This document shows positions 43,633 through 53,050 of a stretch of 64,000 nucleotides of DNA, one piece after another. The position numbers and the translations under genes were made by a program. This DNA comes from Cochlodiniinecator piscidefendens (GTDB lineage Bacteria; Pseudomonadota; Alphaproteobacteria; Rhodobacterales; Rhodobacteraceae). The notes below the pieces were generated by a model. That model saw nothing but the letters and a program-made list of their open reading frames with translations. It was not told the DNA's origin and searched no databases. Position 1 is the first letter of the stretch; every line of letters starts with the position of its first letter. The DNA is taken from contig NZ_JAAOIE010000005.1 in the NCBI RefSeq assembly GCF_011326755.1, positions 124,001 to 188,000 of the forward strand. Reading direction: 5' to 3'.

Positions 43633-44241
43633 TTAAAATTCAACACCGATCTGGGCTTTGACACCTGCACGGAAGGGGTGCTTGATCAATTCCATTTCCG
43701 TGACCAGATCCGCAATTTCGATCAATTCTTCCTTGGCATTGCGCCCTGTCATGACGACGTGGGTCATTTCTGGTTTTTCTTCGGTAAGGAAGGTTACAAC
43801 GTCATTGATGTCGATATAATCGTAACGCAACGCGATGTTGATTTCATCAAGAAGAACCATGGTGTTGGCAGGGTCGCGGATCAATTCTTTGGATTTTTCC
43901 CAAGCGGCCACAGCCATTTCGATATCGCGCGATTTATCTTGTGTTTCCCATGTGAACCCTTCGCCCATCGTGTGGAATTCACAGGTGTCAGAGAATTTTT
44001 CCTGAATGAGATTGCGTTCACCACATTCCATTCCGCCTTTGATGAATTGGACAACAGCACATTTCATATCATGAGCGATACAACGGAAGATCATACCAAA
44101 CGCAGCAGATGATTTACCTTTGCCTTTGCCTGTGTGGACGACGATCAGGCCTTTCTTATCGGTTTTGGTCGCCATGATTTTATCGCGGGCGGCTTTTTTC
44201 TTAGCCATCTTCATTGCGTGGCGTTCGGTATCTTCGCTCAT
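43633..44241 (-). CDS. cobO: Corrinoid adenosyltransferase CobO
   Basis: 202 residues from ATG 44241, with GGGGAA just upstream. The phosphate loop is VVHTGKGKGKSSAAFGM; further family motifs are VQFIKGGMECGERN, NTMVLLDEINIALRYDYID and VVMTGRNAKEELIEIAD. It transfers the adenosyl group of ATP to cob(I)yrinic acid a,c-diamide, the step after cobalt insertion. A longer upstream frame is not needed. Neither a riboswitch nor another cob gene directly flanks it; a LysE exporter precedes it on the same strand. Confidence 0.95.
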   Translation of the reverse strand: MSEDTERHAMKMAKKKAARDKIMATKTDKKGLIVVHTGKGKGKSSAAFGMIFRCIAHDMKCAVVQFIKGGMECGERNLIQEKFSDTCEFHTMGEGFTWETQDKSRDIEMAVAAWEKSKELIRDPANTMVLLDEINIALRYDYIDINDVVTFLTEEKPEMTHVVMTGRNAKEELIEIADLVTEMELIKHPFRAGVKAQIGVEF

Positions 44242-44348
44242 CTTATTCCCCGGTGTTGTTCGCGTTTTGTTGATTGGACCGGAAGCCGTGTGGGTTTGCA
44301 AGCCCTCTTGCGTCTGATCACACCATTTTGGCGACTGCGGTTGACCAA

Positions 44349-44945
44349 TTATGAAAGAAACATCCAGATTGCTACCGCAGCAAGTATGGCACCAAACATT
44401 GTGTTGAGCTTTCGCGCGCTTTCCGGGGTTCTGAAATAGGTTGCGATTTTGTCCCCGATCATCGCCCAGAGCGAAAAGGCAACCAGATTGTTGAGCGTGA
44501 ATATTGTGGCAATAAACAGCACCCCGGTCCAAGCGTCAATTTCGGGCTGAGTCAAAAACTGTGTAAACATAAGCGCCATGATGACGTAACCCTTTGGATT
44601 CAAGAGGAGCAATATGAACCCGTCCATAAACGTCGCAGGTTTCGCGGCCTGATCTCCATCGAGGGTATTGGCTCGGAACATCTTCCAAGCAATCCAAAGG
44701 ACGTAGGCAGACCCGGCGCCCTTGATGATAGAGAAGAATTGGGGAAACGCATCTAAGGTTGCGACAAAGCCTAATCCAATGGCCGTGCTGACACCCAAGG
44801 TTGCAAGGTGATAGCCAATATTTGCCGGAATTGTTGATCGAAACCCAAACCGTGCACCATTGGCAGCAAAGAACATGTTGCCGGGACCCGGGCTATAGGC
44901 GAGGGGGAATAAAAATAGCAAAAGGGCGAATGTTAAGTGAACCAT
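44349..44945 (-). CDS. LysE/RhtB family exporter
   Basis: 198 residues, six hydrophobic segments, first-loop motif LAYSPGPGNMFFAANGARFG and ILLLLNPKGYVIMALMFTQF. It lies 107 bases upstream of cobO in the same direction and could be cotranscribed, but no functional link is known. Confidence 0.9.
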   Translation of the reverse strand: MVHLTFALLLFLFPLAYSPGPGNMFFAANGARFGFRSTIPANIGYHLATLGVSTAIGLGFVATLDAFPQFFSIIKGAGSAYVLWIAWKMFRANTLDGDQAAKPATFMDGFILLLLNPKGYVIMALMFTQFLTQPEIDAWTGVLFIATIFTLNNLVAFSLWAMIGDKIATYFRTPESARKLNTMFGAILAAVAIWMFLS

Positions 44946-45065
44946 CTTTTTGTCCTAGAATTTTGATCTACGTTCACCCAATTTTCAGCTCTTATCGACC
45001 CGTTTCTTGCTGAATGGCAGCGGTAAATCTCTGAGTGGGGGCATATCTAGGAAGACGAGGGGGAT

Positions 45066-45314
45066 CTATCCAGTTGTCAAAAAGTACTTTGCAATTCCGT
45101 ATACATAAAGTGCGCTGAACATTATGTTGATATACTTCAATTGCCGTTCAGTGTGGAGCCATGCACAATATATCCATATGAGGCAAAAGGGCAGGCTGAG
45201 AAACATCGTGTAAGGGTACCAGTTTTGAACAACTGCGACTGTACTCGCGGCACCTAATAATAGCGCAAACCATTTCAATTTTTGCTCGTGATCAGCCAGT
45301 TTAAACGTACGCAT
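45066..45314 (-). CDS. Small membrane protein of unknown function
   Basis: 82 residues from ATG 45314 (MRTFKLADHEQKLKWFALLL). Three hydrophobic segments at about 14-30, 33-50 and 60-78 (IYCAWLHTERQLKYINIMFS links the last two). The sequence is of a type widespread in roseobacters but I cannot name a function. It stands alone between the LysE exporter and the MATE gene. Confidence 0.65.
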   Translation of the reverse strand: MRTFKLADHEQKLKWFALLLGAASTVAVVQNWYPYTMFLSLPFCLIWIYCAWLHTERQLKYINIMFSALYVYGIAKYFLTTG

Positions 45315-45576
45315 AAAGCCGCATTTACCTTTCGCAAATAACAATGTTGTTGATCCGCCATGCAGTGCTTTAGCACTTCAAAAAGACTGGCGTTTGGTTC
45401 TTTAATCATATTTTGGGTCGTAGGTCATGTTCTTATTTGAAAGAGTTGCGTCTTTTTGCACTTACGGTGAATTTTTGTGTTTGATATGTGCGTATTTGCA
45501 GGGTGATGATGCGCAATCTACGGATTGGAAAAACTCAATTGATCACGTCATAGTGACTCTAAAGTAGGAGCGAACC

Positions 45577-46968
45577 ATGGCGAACGAACAAGCAAAATTC
45601 CTAGAAGGCAATTTATTTAAGCATGTGAGCGTGATGTCTCTAACCGCTTCTATCGGGTTGATGGCAGTGTTTCTGGTCGATTTTGTCGACATGATTTTTA
45701 TTTCCATGTTGGGAAAGGCAGAACTGGCTGCTGCGGTTGGATATGCTGGCGCCATTTTGTTTTTCACCAGTTCGTTTGGCATTGGCATGGCGATCGCAGC
45801 CGGATCATTGGTGGCGCGTGCGCTGGGCGAGGGCGATGGACATATGGCGCGCCGCCGGGCCGCGACTTCTTTATTGTATGGGGTGTTGTTCGGTGGTGTT
45901 TTTGCCGCTTTGGTTTGGTGGCAAGTCCCTGCCTTTGCTGCGCTGATGGGCGCCGAGGGCGAAACGCTGACACTTGCTACTAGTTATTTGAGGATTATTA
46001 TTCCCAGCCTACCATTGTTGATTGTCGGTATGGTTGGAGGGGCGATATTACGCGCGCATGGTGATGCGCGGCGTTCAATGATGGCAACTGTGACCGGGGG
46101 TGTTGTCAATGCAGTGCTTGATCCTATTCTGATCTTTGGCCTTGGTCTTGATCTAACAGGTGCGGCGCTGGCCAGTGTCGCAGCACGCGTGGCAATCGCA
46201 TTTATGTCTTTGTGGCCAATTTTCAAATTTCACGGTGGGTTAGATCGCCCGACACGCGAAGAGTTTAGAGTCGATTTTCCTGCGATACTCGGGATCGCCT
46301 TTCCTGCAATTTTAACCCAGCTGGCGACTCCAATTGGGCAGGCCTTTGTAACGCGGACCATGGCGCAATTTGGTGCGGATGCCGTGGCAGGCATGGCAAT
46401 CGTCGGAAGATTAACACCCGTTGCTTTTGGTGTCTTGTTCGCGCTGTCTGGGGCAGTTGGACCAATCATCGGGCAGAATTTTGGTGCGGGAAACACGGAG
46501 CGAGTCAAGATTGCATTTCGAGATGCGCTGTTGTTTGCAGCCGTATTTGTCTTAGGCGTGACAGCCCTTTTGTTCGTGTTACGAGCGCCTATCGCTGCTT
46601 TGTTTAATGCGGACGGAATTGCGCTTGAATTGGTATATTTGTTCTGTGGGCCTTTGGCATTGGCGTTCTATTTCAACGGGATGCTGTTTGTTTCAAACGC
46701 AGCATTTAATAACCTGGGCCATCCGTTTTATTCCACTTGGACGAACTGGGGTCGCAATATTTTAGGCACCGTTCCGTTTGTTTTGTTAGGGGCGTCTTGG
46801 TTTGGAGCGGCCGGCGTTCTGATTGGCCAAGCGGTTGGCGGAGTGGTGTTTGGATTAGGAGCCATGTTCTTGGCACGTAGAGTTATGAATTCCAGTGCAT
46901 CGGGAGTGAAGAGGGAACCATTTCAACGCCAAGGTCGTTTGTTGGCGCTGTTTCACAACCGACGTTAA
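45577..46968 (+). CDS. MATE-family efflux transporter
   Basis: 463 residues, twelve hydrophobic segments in two MatE repeats (FVDMIFISMLGKAELAAAVG in the first; ATPIGQAFVTRTMAQFGADA opening the second). MATE proteins export cationic drugs or metabolites using Na+ or H+ gradients. AGGAG is ideally placed before the ATG, just after a short palindrome GTCA-TAG-TGAC. No regulator is adjacent. Confidence 0.9.
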   Translation: MANEQAKFLEGNLFKHVSVMSLTASIGLMAVFLVDFVDMIFISMLGKAELAAAVGYAGAILFFTSSFGIGMAIAAGSLVARALGEGDGHMARRRAATSLLYGVLFGGVFAALVWWQVPAFAALMGAEGETLTLATSYLRIIIPSLPLLIVGMVGGAILRAHGDARRSMMATVTGGVVNAVLDPILIFGLGLDLTGAALASVAARVAIAFMSLWPIFKFHGGLDRPTREEFRVDFPAILGIAFPAILTQLATPIGQAFVTRTMAQFGADAVAGMAIVGRLTPVAFGVLFALSGAVGPIIGQNFGAGNTERVKIAFRDALLFAAVFVLGVTALLFVLRAPIAALFNADGIALELVYLFCGPLALAFYFNGMLFVSNAAFNNLGHPFYSTWTNWGRNILGTVPFVLLGASWFGAAGVLIGQAVGGVVFGLGAMFLARRVMNSSASGVKREPFQRQGRLLALFHNRR

Positions 46969-47033
46969 TATTTCGCTAACTATTAGGGAGTTGTTAACTT
47001 TTGTTCCTGAAGCTGAACGCAGGAGGATCGATT

Positions 47034-47342
47034 ATGTTACGATTGGTGTTAGGATTGGTTTTGATCGGGGGGCTTTCAGGTTGCGATAGTTCAACGATGC
47101 GGTTCAGCGCCGAAGGTGCGGGGCAGAGCGTAACTGTCGAAGGCATGACATTCGTTGTTTACCGCGATGAATTGCAGGTGCAAGCAGTGCGCTCTGGTTT
47201 TGAATTCGGTTTATCGATCCCCGAAGTTTTTCCAAAGGCACGTATCGCGATGGAACAAGTCACAGAGTGCTCTGTTGATCCCGCATCCTTAACGGGGGAT
47301 GTCGCAGTGATCCTTGGAAAATTAGACTGCGCAGCGTTGTAA
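47034..47342 (+). CDS. Small lipoprotein of unknown function
   Basis: 102 residues from ATG 47034 with GGAGG upstream. The signal LVLGLVLIGGLSGCDSS carries a lipobox (LSGC), so the mature protein is probably lipid-anchored at Cys19. The rest is one small domain with two further cysteines (TECSVD, LDCAAL). It converges on cobN with 15 bases between stops. No family recognised. Confidence 0.7.
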   Translation: MLRLVLGLVLIGGLSGCDSSTMRFSAEGAGQSVTVEGMTFVVYRDELQVQAVRSGFEFGLSIPEVFPKARIAMEQVTECSVDPASLTGDVAVILGKLDCAAL

Positions 47343-47357
47343 CCGTCGCGCAGAATT

Positions 47358-50300
47358 TTAGTTCAGTAATCCGGCTAACATCGCCCGTGCGGAATTAGAT
47401 TTCGGTTGCCACAAGTCGCGATCCATCGCTTCCTGAAACCGTTCCGCCATTTCGCGTAGCGCTGCCGGATTATGGTTTTCGATGAAGTCCCGAGTGTCAT
47501 CCTCTTCGATGAATGCTGTATAAACGAGATCAAAGTGGTGGCTTTTCACCGCGCTTGTCGTGGCGGCAAAGGCAAACATGTAATCCAGCGTCGCAGCCAT
47601 TTCAAATGCGCCTTTATAGCCGTGGCGCTTCACTCCATCGATCCATTTCGGGTTCACAACACGAGATCTGACAACGCGACTGATCTCTTCGTCCAAGGTC
47701 CGAATGACAGGGCGTTCTGGGCGTGAATGATCGTTGTGATAGATCGGGCGCGTTTGCCCCTGAAGGGTTTCAACCGCTGCTGCTGCACCACCCTCGAATT
47801 GATAATAATCATCGCTGTCTAGGACATCATGTTCGCGGTTGTCTTGGTTTTGCACGATGGCTTCGGTTTCTGACAAACGTTGGGCAAAACCAGCGCGGTC
47901 TTTGGTGCCTTCAGCCCCTTGCCCATAGGCGTAACTGCCCCATTCAAGGTAGGCCTCGGCCAAATCGGCTTTGTCGTTCCACAGGCGTTCATCAATCATG
48001 GCCTGAAGCCCCGCGCCATACGCACCGGGTTTTGATCCAAAGACACGGAATTTTCCGGCGTCCCCTTCGCTTCGAGCACGGGCTGCTGCAGGGTTTAAAT
48101 CATCGGATTCCTCAAGCGCCATTACAGCGCGGGCCGCGGAATCGACAAGCGAAATAAGTTGCGGAAATGCGTCGCGGAAAAACCCAGATACGCGCAAAGT
48201 TACGTCCACACGTGGGCGCCCAAGTACACTTTGAGGAAGAACTTCAAACCCGGTGACACGGCGGTTTGCACTGTCCCATTTGGGTTTTACCCCCATTAAG
48301 GCCAAAGCCTGTGCGATGTCATCGCCGCCAGTCCGCATGTTTGCCGTGCCCCAAGCCGTCAGCAACATAGCGCGCGGCCAATCCCCATGGGTCTGGAGGT
48401 GTTTTTCAATCAATAGATTTGCTGATTTCCATCCTAACGCCCAGGCGGTTGGGGTGGGAACTGCTCGGCTGTCGACAGAAAAGAAATTTCGTCCGGTTGG
48501 CAAAACATCCAATCGTCCGCGGGTCGGGGCACCGGATGGTGCCGGGGCGACGAACTGCCCTGAAAGAGCGGTGAGAAGCCCCGCCCCTTCCTCTGGTCCG
48601 CAGGCCTGTACAGTGTTGCGCACGTTGTTAAGCGCGAAGTCCAACACTTGTTGCGATAATGGCCCCGGAGCGGCAATTTCACCATCCAGCATTGCAAGGG
48701 TCAGTAGCTCTAACCGTTCAACAGTGTCGCCGTTGCTGCGCCACCCGTCAGTGGTTAAGTTTTGCAAAGTTTCAGGCTTTTCTCCAAGCCATGGGGCGGA
48801 CATTTCGCAATCCAAAGGGTCAAAGTCGAACCCAAAATCTGATGCCAGTGCACGGACCATTGATGCATCCTGCCCTTTACCGTCTCCACGCGGGATACGG
48901 ATCAGCGCTTGCACCAGATCACGTTCCAGCCGTCCTTCGGGAGATTGCCCAAAGATATGCAGGCCGTCGCGTATTTGAGCCTCTTTTAACTCACATAAGT
49001 AGGCGTCTAACTTAGCGAGATCTTGATCTTCGTCAGCACCGTCCATGCCTACATCTGCGCCAATGCCGGTGGCCGAAGTCAAAGACAGAATTTCACGGCG
49101 CAGGTATTCGATACGTCGGGCGTCTATACCAGCGGCTTCATAGTATTCGTCCACAAGCGCCTCCAGATCGCGCAGGGGTCCGTAAGTTTCCGCGCGGGTC
49201 AATGGTGGTGTTAGGTGATCAATGATAACCGCTTGGGCGCGGCGTTTTGCTTGGGTGCCTTCGCCGGGGTCGTTAACGATAAAGGGATAAACATGGGGCA
49301 CCGGACCCAAGATCGCTTCGGGAATGCACTCCGCCGAAAGCGATAGCGCCTTTCCGGGCAACCATTCTAGGTTACCATGTTTCCCCATATGAACAATCGC
49401 GTCCGCTCCATGGGCGTGGCGCAGCCAGAAATAAAAGGCGATGTAATTATGTGGCGGAACCAGATCAGGCGAATGATAGGTTTCGGTTGGATCAATGTTG
49501 TAGCCACGTGCGGGCTGAATACCTACCACCGCATTGCCATAGGTCAGGATGGATAGCTTGAAAGCACCGCCGTCAAAAAACGGATCATCTGCAGGTTTAC
49601 CCCACCGATCCTCGATCCGTTGCCGTACATTCCACGGCATTTCACTATAATACGCTTGGTAAGCCTCAAGCGATAAAGAAACACCGCCGCTCCGCTCCGC
49701 ACGATCCGTGAGCCAATTGGTCGGTCCAGCCATCACCGACGCCATAAGGGCATCACTGTCGCTGGGAATGTCCGTCACGTTGTAACCGGCATCGCGCAGC
49801 AAGTTTAAGGTGTGAACTGTCGCCGCAGGCGTATCTAATCCAACCCCGTTTGCCAGTCTGCCATCTTTATTTGGGTAGTTGGCCAGCACGAGTGCAACTT
49901 TGCGGTCTTTCGGTTCTTTGTGGCGCAATGCAGCCCATTTCTGGGCGAGCTGTGCAACGAATTCAACGCGATCACCGCGCGCCTGATACGTCGCAATCGG
50001 GCACTCCGTTGCCTCATCGAAAAAAGCCTCGCCTTTAAAGCTAATCGCGCGAGATAGAATGCGCCCATCCACTTCCGGTAGGGCGACATTCATTGCGATG
50101 TCGCGGGCGGACAGCCCGTTTAGACCCTCTTCCCACGCCCGCTCTGAAGAAGCTGCCAGAACGACTTGGAACACAGGCGCCTTTTGGGCGGCTGGCATTT
50201 CAAAGGGGTTCGATGCCCCTTTGGAATGCTCTCCTTGATGCGGTGATCCAACAGCAAAACTGGTACAGTTCAAAATAACCGATGGTGGCGCACTGGTGAA

Positions 50301-51056
50301 TAATTCCTCTAAAGAGGCGACAGAAATTGGGTCTTTCAGCGAGGCCACGAAAATGGGAAGCGGGTTTAGTCCCTTTTTTAGCAGGCTCCGCACCATGCGA
50401 TTAATTGGGTGCAACCCAGCGCCTTGGACCAAGGCTCGATAAAAAATGATCGGTACAACAGGTGCTTCGGCGTGCCAATTGTTCTGTGCTGTACTTAAAT
50501 CTGAAACGCCTGCACCCGGCCAATAAACACCTGCTCGCAATAACGGGCGTGCAGATTCCGGGTGTTCAGTGTCTTCAACAATGGCTTTGGCGTAGCGTAA
50601 GAAATTGGTTGAGTTTTCTGGGCCACCTTCGACCAGATAGGCCCAAAGGGCGTCATAGTCTTCTTCTGATACAGTGGAATACTGACGCAATTCGGCGTCC
50701 GGTTTATCGTCACCGGGAAGGGTTGCAAATTGAACACCAGCCTCATGGAGGCGCGCGGCGTATTGCTCAAACCCATATTTCCAATACCCAGCACCACCCA
50801 GAACACGCGCAATGACCAAGCGTGATTTTGAGGCGCAGTTGTCGATATGCAGATCAACAGACATCGGATGGTTGAGGTGGGTCAGGTTGCCTAGGCGTAG
50901 ACTGGGCGGGTTGTCCATTTCGCTACGCGCTTGGGATAGACCCGCAAGTTCAGTATCTGCGGCAGAAATAAACACCACATCGGCGGGTGTTTGCCCCAGA
51001 TCAAAAGGTTCGGTTCCGTCGTCGATTGCGCCGGGGGTGGCCGCCAAAAGGTGCAT
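47358..51056 (-). CDS. cobN: Cobaltochelatase subunit CobN
   Basis: 1232 residues, near the usual 1250-1280. Family landmarks: VLALVANYPNKDGRLANGVG-like segment (VALVLANYPNKDGRLANGVG), HGADAIVHMGKHGNLEWLPG, and the C-terminal magnesium-chelatase H-type region (GTANMRTGGDDIAQALALMG, RPRVDVTLRVSGFFRDAFPQ). CobN inserts cobalt into hydrogenobyrinic acid a,c-diamide with CobS and CobT, which are not in this window. ATG 51056 overlaps the GNAT stop (TGATG). It is the last gene of the riboswitch-controlled cobW-GNAT-cobN operon. Confidence 0.97.
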   Translation of the reverse strand: MHLLAATPGAIDDGTEPFDLGQTPADVVFISAADTELAGLSQARSEMDNPPSLRLGNLTHLNHPMSVDLHIDNCASKSRLVIARVLGGAGYWKYGFEQYAARLHEAGVQFATLPGDDKPDAELRQYSTVSEEDYDALWAYLVEGGPENSTNFLRYAKAIVEDTEHPESARPLLRAGVYWPGAGVSDLSTAQNNWHAEAPVVPIIFYRALVQGAGLHPINRMVRSLLKKGLNPLPIFVASLKDPISVASLEELFTSAPPSVILNCTSFAVGSPHQGEHSKGASNPFEMPAAQKAPVFQVVLAASSERAWEEGLNGLSARDIAMNVALPEVDGRILSRAISFKGEAFFDEATECPIATYQARGDRVEFVAQLAQKWAALRHKEPKDRKVALVLANYPNKDGRLANGVGLDTPAATVHTLNLLRDAGYNVTDIPSDSDALMASVMAGPTNWLTDRAERSGGVSLSLEAYQAYYSEMPWNVRQRIEDRWGKPADDPFFDGGAFKLSILTYGNAVVGIQPARGYNIDPTETYHSPDLVPPHNYIAFYFWLRHAHGADAIVHMGKHGNLEWLPGKALSLSAECIPEAILGPVPHVYPFIVNDPGEGTQAKRRAQAVIIDHLTPPLTRAETYGPLRDLEALVDEYYEAAGIDARRIEYLRREILSLTSATGIGADVGMDGADEDQDLAKLDAYLCELKEAQIRDGLHIFGQSPEGRLERDLVQALIRIPRGDGKGQDASMVRALASDFGFDFDPLDCEMSAPWLGEKPETLQNLTTDGWRSNGDTVERLELLTLAMLDGEIAAPGPLSQQVLDFALNNVRNTVQACGPEEGAGLLTALSGQFVAPAPSGAPTRGRLDVLPTGRNFFSVDSRAVPTPTAWALGWKSANLLIEKHLQTHGDWPRAMLLTAWGTANMRTGGDDIAQALALMGVKPKWDSANRRVTGFEVLPQSVLGRPRVDVTLRVSGFFRDAFPQLISLVDSAARAVMALEESDDLNPAAARARSEGDAGKFRVFGSKPGAYGAGLQAMIDERLWNDKADLAEAYLEWGSYAYGQGAEGTKDRAGFAQRLSETEAIVQNQDNREHDVLDSDDYYQFEGGAAAAVETLQGQTRPIYHNDHSRPERPVIRTLDEEISRVVRSRVVNPKWIDGVKRHGYKGAFEMAATLDYMFAFAATTSAVKSHHFDLVYTAFIEEDDTRDFIENHNPAALREMAERFQEAMDRDLWQPKSNSARAMLAGLLN

Positions 51057-51508
51057 CAGAGGGTCTTTTCCATAAACAGATTGATGGGGTCGTCTTCGTA
51101 ATCACCAAACGCAGCACATTCGGTGAAGCCATGGGCGTGATAAAGCTTGTGCGCAGCTTCCAGAAGGTAGCCCGTTTCAAGTTTCATCATCGGTAGGTTT
51201 TCGTCGCGCGCACAACTTTCGAGTTGCTCCATCAGCCGTTGGGCGAGCCCGGTACCGCGTGCATCAGGTGACACAAACATAGACTTGATTTCGCCGTAGC
51301 CATCTTTGATAGCGAGGGCAGCACATCCCAGTATCCGGTCATCCACTTTTGCGTGGAAAAACCGGATATTGGGTTCGCAAAGGGCATCAATAGACAGGTA
51401 GTGATTGGATTCTGCAGGAAACAGCTCCTCCATCAAAGCGTGGCTTTGACGTAAAAGCGCGACGGCTTCTACGTGGTGGGGGTCACCCAATACTACCTGA
51501 ATACTCAT
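51056..51508 (-). CDS. GNAT-family N-acetyltransferase
   Basis: 150 residues with the acetyl-CoA motif SPDARGTGLAQRLMEQLESC and DRILGCAALAIKDGYGEIKS before it; the end KLYHAHGFTECAAFGDY is typical. The substrate is unknown. It is embedded in the cob operon with four-base overlaps to cobW (ATGA 51505-51508) and TGATG to cobN, so its expression is fixed to cobalt chelation. Whether it acts in cobalamin metabolism is not known. Confidence 0.9.
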   Translation of the reverse strand: MSIQVVLGDPHHVEAVALLRQSHALMEELFPAESNHYLSIDALCEPNIRFFHAKVDDRILGCAALAIKDGYGEIKSMFVSPDARGTGLAQRLMEQLESCARDENLPMMKLETGYLLEAAHKLYHAHGFTECAAFGDYEDDPINLFMEKTL

Positions 51509-52596
51509 GCTGACAATGCTTTCTCTATTTTTGCGCGGTCCAAACCGGATTCGCCAATTACCACCAACCGCGCTTCGCGGGTTTCATTGGCCGCGAATGG
51601 GCGATCGAAATAGGTGTCGATGCGCGGGCCAACAGCCTGCAAGGTTAGACGCATTGGTTTGCCTTCAACCGCAGCAAAACCCTTGAGGCGCAGAATGTTG
51701 TGGTCACGAATGACCTGAACGACCTGATCAGCAAAAGCCTTGGGGTCGCTGACTGCAGCTCGGGTCACAACAAAGCTTTCAAATTCATCATGGTCGTGAT
51801 CGTGGTGATGATGGTGGTCGTCATCATGATGGTCATCATCATCGTGATGATCGTCGTCGTGATCATGGTGGTGGTGATGCACTTCATGGCGGTTTTCAAG
51901 ATCAGCTTCGGCGCCGATGCCTTGGCCCAAAAGCACATCAACAGGCAACGCGCCCATGGTCGATTTAACAACTTGCACGCCATCGCGAGATTCTGCGCGC
52001 AGTTTGGTCACCAGCGCGTCGGTTTCTTCAGCGCCCAGCAAATCTGATTTATTGACCACGATCATATCCGCACACGCGACCTGATCGGTGAACAGCTCAG
52101 AGAGTGGCGTTTCATGGTCTAGGTTTTCGTCCATCTTGCGTTGTGCTTCGACAGCCGCAAGGTTGTGGGCGAATTGGCCGTCAGACACCGCTTTGCCATC
52201 GACAACGGTGACAACACCATCAACGGTCACTTTGGTTGAAATTTCAGGCCAGTTGAATGCGCGCACCAGCGGTTGTGGCAACGCAAGGCCAGAGGTCTCA
52301 ATCACTATGTGGTCGGGCGCATTTTCGCGCTCTAGCAGCTTTTGCATCGTCGGCACAAAATCTTCGGCCACGGTGCAGCAGATGCAACCGTTTGACAGCT
52401 CCATGATATCGTCTTCGGTGCAGGTTTCATCGCCGCAACCTTTTAGGATGTCGCCATCAACACCAAGATCACCAAATTCGTTGATGATCAGTGCAATGCG
52501 TTTGCCGTTAGCATTGTCGAGCATGTGACGGATGAGTGTGGTTTTCCCTGCACCCAAAAAGCCTGTCACAACTGTTGCCGGAATTTTGCCAGCCAT
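51505..52596 (-). CDS. cobW: CobW, cobalt-trafficking GTPase
   Basis: 363 residues. GTPase motifs: Walker [16 protein letters not shown], metal site NGCICCTV, switch VIETSGLALPQP and guanine motif VVNKSDLLG. Between the two domains (about residues 235-270) is a tract of some 20 His and many Asp residues, a probable cobalt store. CobW chaperones Co(II) to the CobNST chelatase. It is the first gene behind the cobalamin riboswitch. The decayed paralogue at 13922-15069 lacks this tract. Confidence 0.95.
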   Translation of the reverse strand: MAGKIPATVVTGFLGAGKTTLIRHMLDNANGKRIALIINEFGDLGVDGDILKGCGDETCTEDDIMELSNGCICCTVAEDFVPTMQKLLERENAPDHIVIETSGLALPQPLVRAFNWPEISTKVTVDGVVTVVDGKAVSDGQFAHNLAAVEAQRKMDENLDHETPLSELFTDQVACADMIVVNKSDLLGAEETDALVTKLRAESRDGVQVVKSTMGALPVDVLLGQGIGAEADLENRHEVHHHHHDHDDDHHDDDDHHDDDHHHHHDHDHDEFESFVVTRAAVSDPKAFADQVVQVIRDHNILRLKGFAAVEGKPMRLTLQAVGPRIDTYFDRPFAANETREARLVVIGESGLDRAKIEKALSA

Positions 52597-52659
52597 ATCT
52601 ATAGTCCTCTGTCAAAGAGGGTCGCGTGGAAGGTCGCAGCCTTCACGGAACACCCCGTC

Positions 52660-52850
52660 CGTTTCCTGTTCGTTGCGCGGCTGGTCTCCTGGCTCGCAGT
52701 TCGACGCGCTGTGCCACCTTCCCAGTCGAAACCAGTGGATATAGGCGTGCGCTTACTGCTTACAGTCGCGGGGGCGGCTTTGGAGTTGGGCCCCGAATTG
52801 GGTCACCTGCACCAAATTCCCTATCGGAGGCGACTCCGAAAACCGTGCAT
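52660..52850 (-). promoter_or_regulatory. Cobalamin riboswitch upstream of cobW
   Basis: Read on the minus strand the conserved parts occur in order: ATAGGGAATTTGGTGCAGG, GCCGCCCCCGCGACTGTAAG, CCACTGG with CTGGGAAGGTGG, and the B12 box GCGAGCCAGGAGACCAGCC (52681-52698). The aptamer lies about 70-250 bases upstream of the cobW start. A hairpin downstream (GTGAAGG with CCTTCCAC, 52625-52645) may hide or free the cobW ribosome site. Binding of adenosylcobalamin should reduce expression of cobW-GNAT-cobN. Confidence 0.9.
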
Positions 52851-53050
52851 GCGCCATTTGGGCAGAAGAGGCGCGTGCGTCAAGCGGATTTACGACCTCT
52901 TAGAAGAGGCGCGCGGCGGCCATATGGTGGGAAAACGTCAATATTTGGTGGATAATAGTGAAAATCATAGCATATTCTGGGGTTCAACGTTGACTCAGCA
53001 GACCTTCGGCACTGATGCTGGTGCTTACGGAATCACTAAGAGGGTATCAT

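Noticed and set aside
43534-44112. 192-codon plus-strand frame
   Set aside because: Runs antisense over cobO and its terminator; translation has no family features.
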